A stretch of DNA of 43,771 bases. Origin: Cantharellus purpuraceus. Taxonomy: Eukaryota > Basidiomycota > Agaricomycetes > Cantharellales > Hydnaceae. The notes below the pieces were generated by a model that was given only the letters and a program-made list of their open reading frames with translations, was not told where the DNA came from and made no database searches. Every line of letters begins with the position of its first letter. Position 1 is the first letter of the stretch. The stretch covers positions 1 to 43,771 of the forward strand of contig JALBUN010000043.1 in assembly GCA_025174535.1 (NCBI GenBank). Reading direction: 5' to 3'. The translations under genes were made by a program, and so were the position numbers. Of this stretch, positions 41,909-43,771 are shown one piece after another.

Positions 41909-42078
41909 TGTTATAACTATATTCATTAATGCCCAGATCCCCATGCACATGAAATCTATGCTCCATTTGGAAACCATCATGTCTTCATTGCCTCCAGTTC
42001 CAATTGATGCATCAGCATCACCATAGGAACTTGGACATCCATCCCCATTGGACTCAGACATATTCACATAAGGCCATC
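41909..42078 (+). repeat. Ty3-I LTR 5' fragment
   Basis: Begins TGTTATAACTATATTCATTA and ends ATAAGGCCATC, where LTR-A enters. It is the first 170 bp of the Ty3-I LTR. Confidence 0.7.
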
Positions 42079-42485
42079 TGTTTTGGAACCCGCAAAATTA
42101 TGGTGTTAGGGCGGACTCTAAATCACCACAATTCCATGAATGAACAGCTGAGAAGAATATCAAACCCTGCTGCAGCACAACTCCAGAAACAATTTAACAT
42201 TTGTACTTTGGTTACAATCCTTTGTATTGGTCAATGCAGACTATATGCAGAAAAGTAATATGTTTCTTAGCAGCAAGAAATGAATAAGACTTCCAGAGTC
42301 TAGAGTTCATGGATGCTTAGGGGTCCAGATATTCCAAAAAGAGGGGAATGCACTTAGAGGCTAAAGGAAGTAGGTGGATGAATCCAACCATCCAACCAGT
42401 GGCACTCTGAAGCGGGTAACAGCAATGTGTGAAGTAGTCTAGCAACTGCTTCACATGAGTTCAAGTTTCTAATGCTCTGCAAAGG
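42079..42485 (+). repeat. LTR-A terminal fragment
   Basis: TGTTTTGGAACCCGCAAAAT to AATGCTCTGCAAAGG, closely matching 23541-23946. LTR-A2 follows in opposite orientation. Confidence 0.75.
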
Positions 42486-42562
42486 TGTATGGGAACTGGT
42501 TTTCCCTTAAAAGATCTTGTTTAAAGTCCCGAAACTGTACAATTCCACTTGATGGCCTTAAA

Positions 42563-42907
42563 TTTGAAACTATAAAGAAGGATTTAGGTGTTGAGGGTCC
42601 TCCTCAATTCTTCTTAGGAGAACCTTAACAAACATATAATAGGTTTTTAAAATTTATCTAGTGCTTATAGATGCACTTAAATACTTTTTTCTTATGTTAT
42701 ATGATATCCATTCTACCCACGTATAAATAGTGCCTGTTAATTTCATTCTAACTTGTGATAGCACACTATTAGAAACTATCGATAGTTCTTATTAGAAACT
42801 ATTATTATTTTTAGTAGGATAGCGGGTAGACTCCGTTCTGAAGCGTGGAACAGTAACTTCCCCATTCTCTTAGGGGGTCCCATATGAAGTTAATTTTAAA
42901 TATAAAC
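42563..42907. other. AT-rich 345-bp insertion in LTR-A2
   Basis: Absent from the 12076 copy, which reads CCTTAAAATATCAGCATAT without a break. The insert begins TTTGAAACTATAAAGAAGG, contains the palindrome GAACTATCGATAGTTC-like AAACTATCGATAGTT near 42774-42789 and GTAGACTCCGTTCTGAAGCG, and ends AATATAAAC. No terminal inverted repeat or duplication is obvious. A mitochondrial-DNA insertion is possible from base composition only. Confidence 0.5.
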
Positions 42908-43308
42908 TATCAGCATATATCTGCTGCTTTCTCTTGATTCAGGGCCATTCAAATATTCTCTATTTTTTCATATTTTTTCGGGAATTTTCCATGCAGAGAT
43001 GAGTCTACAAACTTATTGTTCTGCTGGGCAAAGTTTTGGGACCCACATGGACCCACAAACCTTCGCAGATGTCAGCAGCCTCAAAGTCAGCCGGAGTCAC
43101 CCGGACAACTGACTCATTTTCAATCACATGACTCATTTCAATCTCCGACTCAATCTGGTCACCACTGCCAGTAAATGCTCAATATCTTCACAACCACTCC
43201 ACCTCCTGACTCCATTTTCAGTGGAGAGTTCAATGGAAGCTGTGCCTACCCATAGCTGTGCTAATCAGCCTGGGAAACGAAGTATTTACCGAGTTATTTG
43301 AGTAATGG

Positions 43309-43452
43309 TGACTCATGCAATGACTCCTGCCATGACTCATGCTATGACTCCTTCCATGACTCATACCATGACTCCTGTGATTACTCATACTATGACTCCT
43401 GCTCTGAGTCACACTATGACTCCATCCATGACTCATGCCATGAGTCAGAGCA
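43309..43452. repeat. 12 x 12-bp TGACTC tandem array in LTR-A2 (copy 2)
   Basis: Same twelve units in the same order as 12558-12701, essentially unchanged by eye, ending TGAGTCAGAGC. Confidence 0.85.
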
Positions 43453-43771
43453 AATCCAAGCAGCTCATTGGCTAGGAAACCTCCACCCCCTTCTCACATA
43501 TTCCACTAGCTTCCAGTAGTTTCCATCTATTAATAGGTAGAAGTTTCCAGTAGTATTAGTCAGCTCCTGTAAATACAATATAAAAGGAGCCCATTCTGCC
43601 TCTGAAATAAATAACCATTTCTACCCCATCATTTGCACATCAGTGTGACTAGAGTGACATACAGTGTCATCCTCTATATCTCAGTAACTGTTGATTGTCC
43701 AGTTCAAGGGTCGCTTACAGTTGTGTAACTGTATTTGATTGCACTCTAAGTAGTGATTGTCCTGCTTTGGG

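Larger units (their letters stand above)
42486..43771 (-). mobile_element. LTR-A2, copy 2, cut by the window end
   Basis: Starts TGTATGGGAACTGGTTTTCC and follows the 12076-13384 copy up to the last base, including the TGACTC array, AATATAAAAGGAGCCC TATA-like sequence and the TACAGTTGTGTAACTGT hairpin. A 345-bp AT-rich insertion interrupts it at 42563-42907. Differences from copy 1 are few by eye. The plus strand reads in the presumed transcript sense. Confidence 0.8.

Overview
The window looks like a transposon-rich chromosome region of a basidiomycete fungus (Agaricomycotina). This rests on 50-60 nt introns with GT..AG ends, an F-box protein and a DUF6533-type membrane protein of the kind expanded in mushroom-forming fungi, chromodomain Ty3/Gypsy elements, a fungal Copia element, and no bacterial-type operons. 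Repeat-family names (Ty3-I, Ty3-II, LTR-A, LTR-A2, LTR-C, TIR-B) are my own labels. All similarities were judged by eye.

Region 1 (about 1-27.7 kb) is nested, decayed transposons. A Ty3/Gypsy fragment (Ty3-I, +, 541-2776) carries a 0.6-kb terminal-inverted-repeat element (TIR-B). It is followed by copies of a 1.4-kb solo LTR (LTR-A), a different solo LTR with 70-bp tandem repeats (LTR-C), a decayed Copia element (+, 6314-10522) and a Ty3 chromovirus (Ty3-II, -, 11641-18336) with both LTRs, a 5-bp target duplication and a chromodomain. Ty3-II sits inside an LTR-A copy and is itself interrupted by a variant LTR (LTR-A2). A second Ty3-I element (+, 19098-27225) is broken by a 2-kb unknown insertion, by a solo LTR-A with a clean 5-bp duplication, and by an inverted, heavily shredded LTR-A copy. 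Nearly all in-frame stops in these elements read as CGA to TGA, and two catalytic Asp codons were lost by CG to CA, so CpG C-to-T decay (methylation or RIP-like) is the main damage.

Region 2 (about 28-41 kb) is more GC-rich and gene-bearing. It holds a long F-box gene (-, 27992-29575), an inverted-repeat structure carrying a fragment of that gene, an F-box-like remnant, a multi-exon DUF6533-type membrane protein gene (+, 32495-34194) with a 9-nt microexon and a broken, oppositely oriented copy of its tail (35453-35790). It also has a six-exon zinc-finger-like gene (-, 37923-39301) whose exons 2-4 look tandemly duplicated, flanked by a dispersed direct repeat (37181-37897 and 40656-41180).

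Region 3 (about 41.2-43.8 kb) returns to transposons: a LINE C-terminal remnant, TIR-B and Ty3-I LTR fragments, LTR-A, and a second LTR-A2 with the same 12-bp TGACTC array as the copy at 12.5 kb.

No tRNA, rRNA, CRISPR array or metabolic cluster was seen. The most unusual items are a zipper-like chimera of LTR and reverse-transcriptase sequence at 25445-25660, the TGACTC array and heat-shock-like motifs in the LTRs, the symmetric exon duplication in the zinc-finger gene, and an unclassified 2-kb insertion with its own small ORF.
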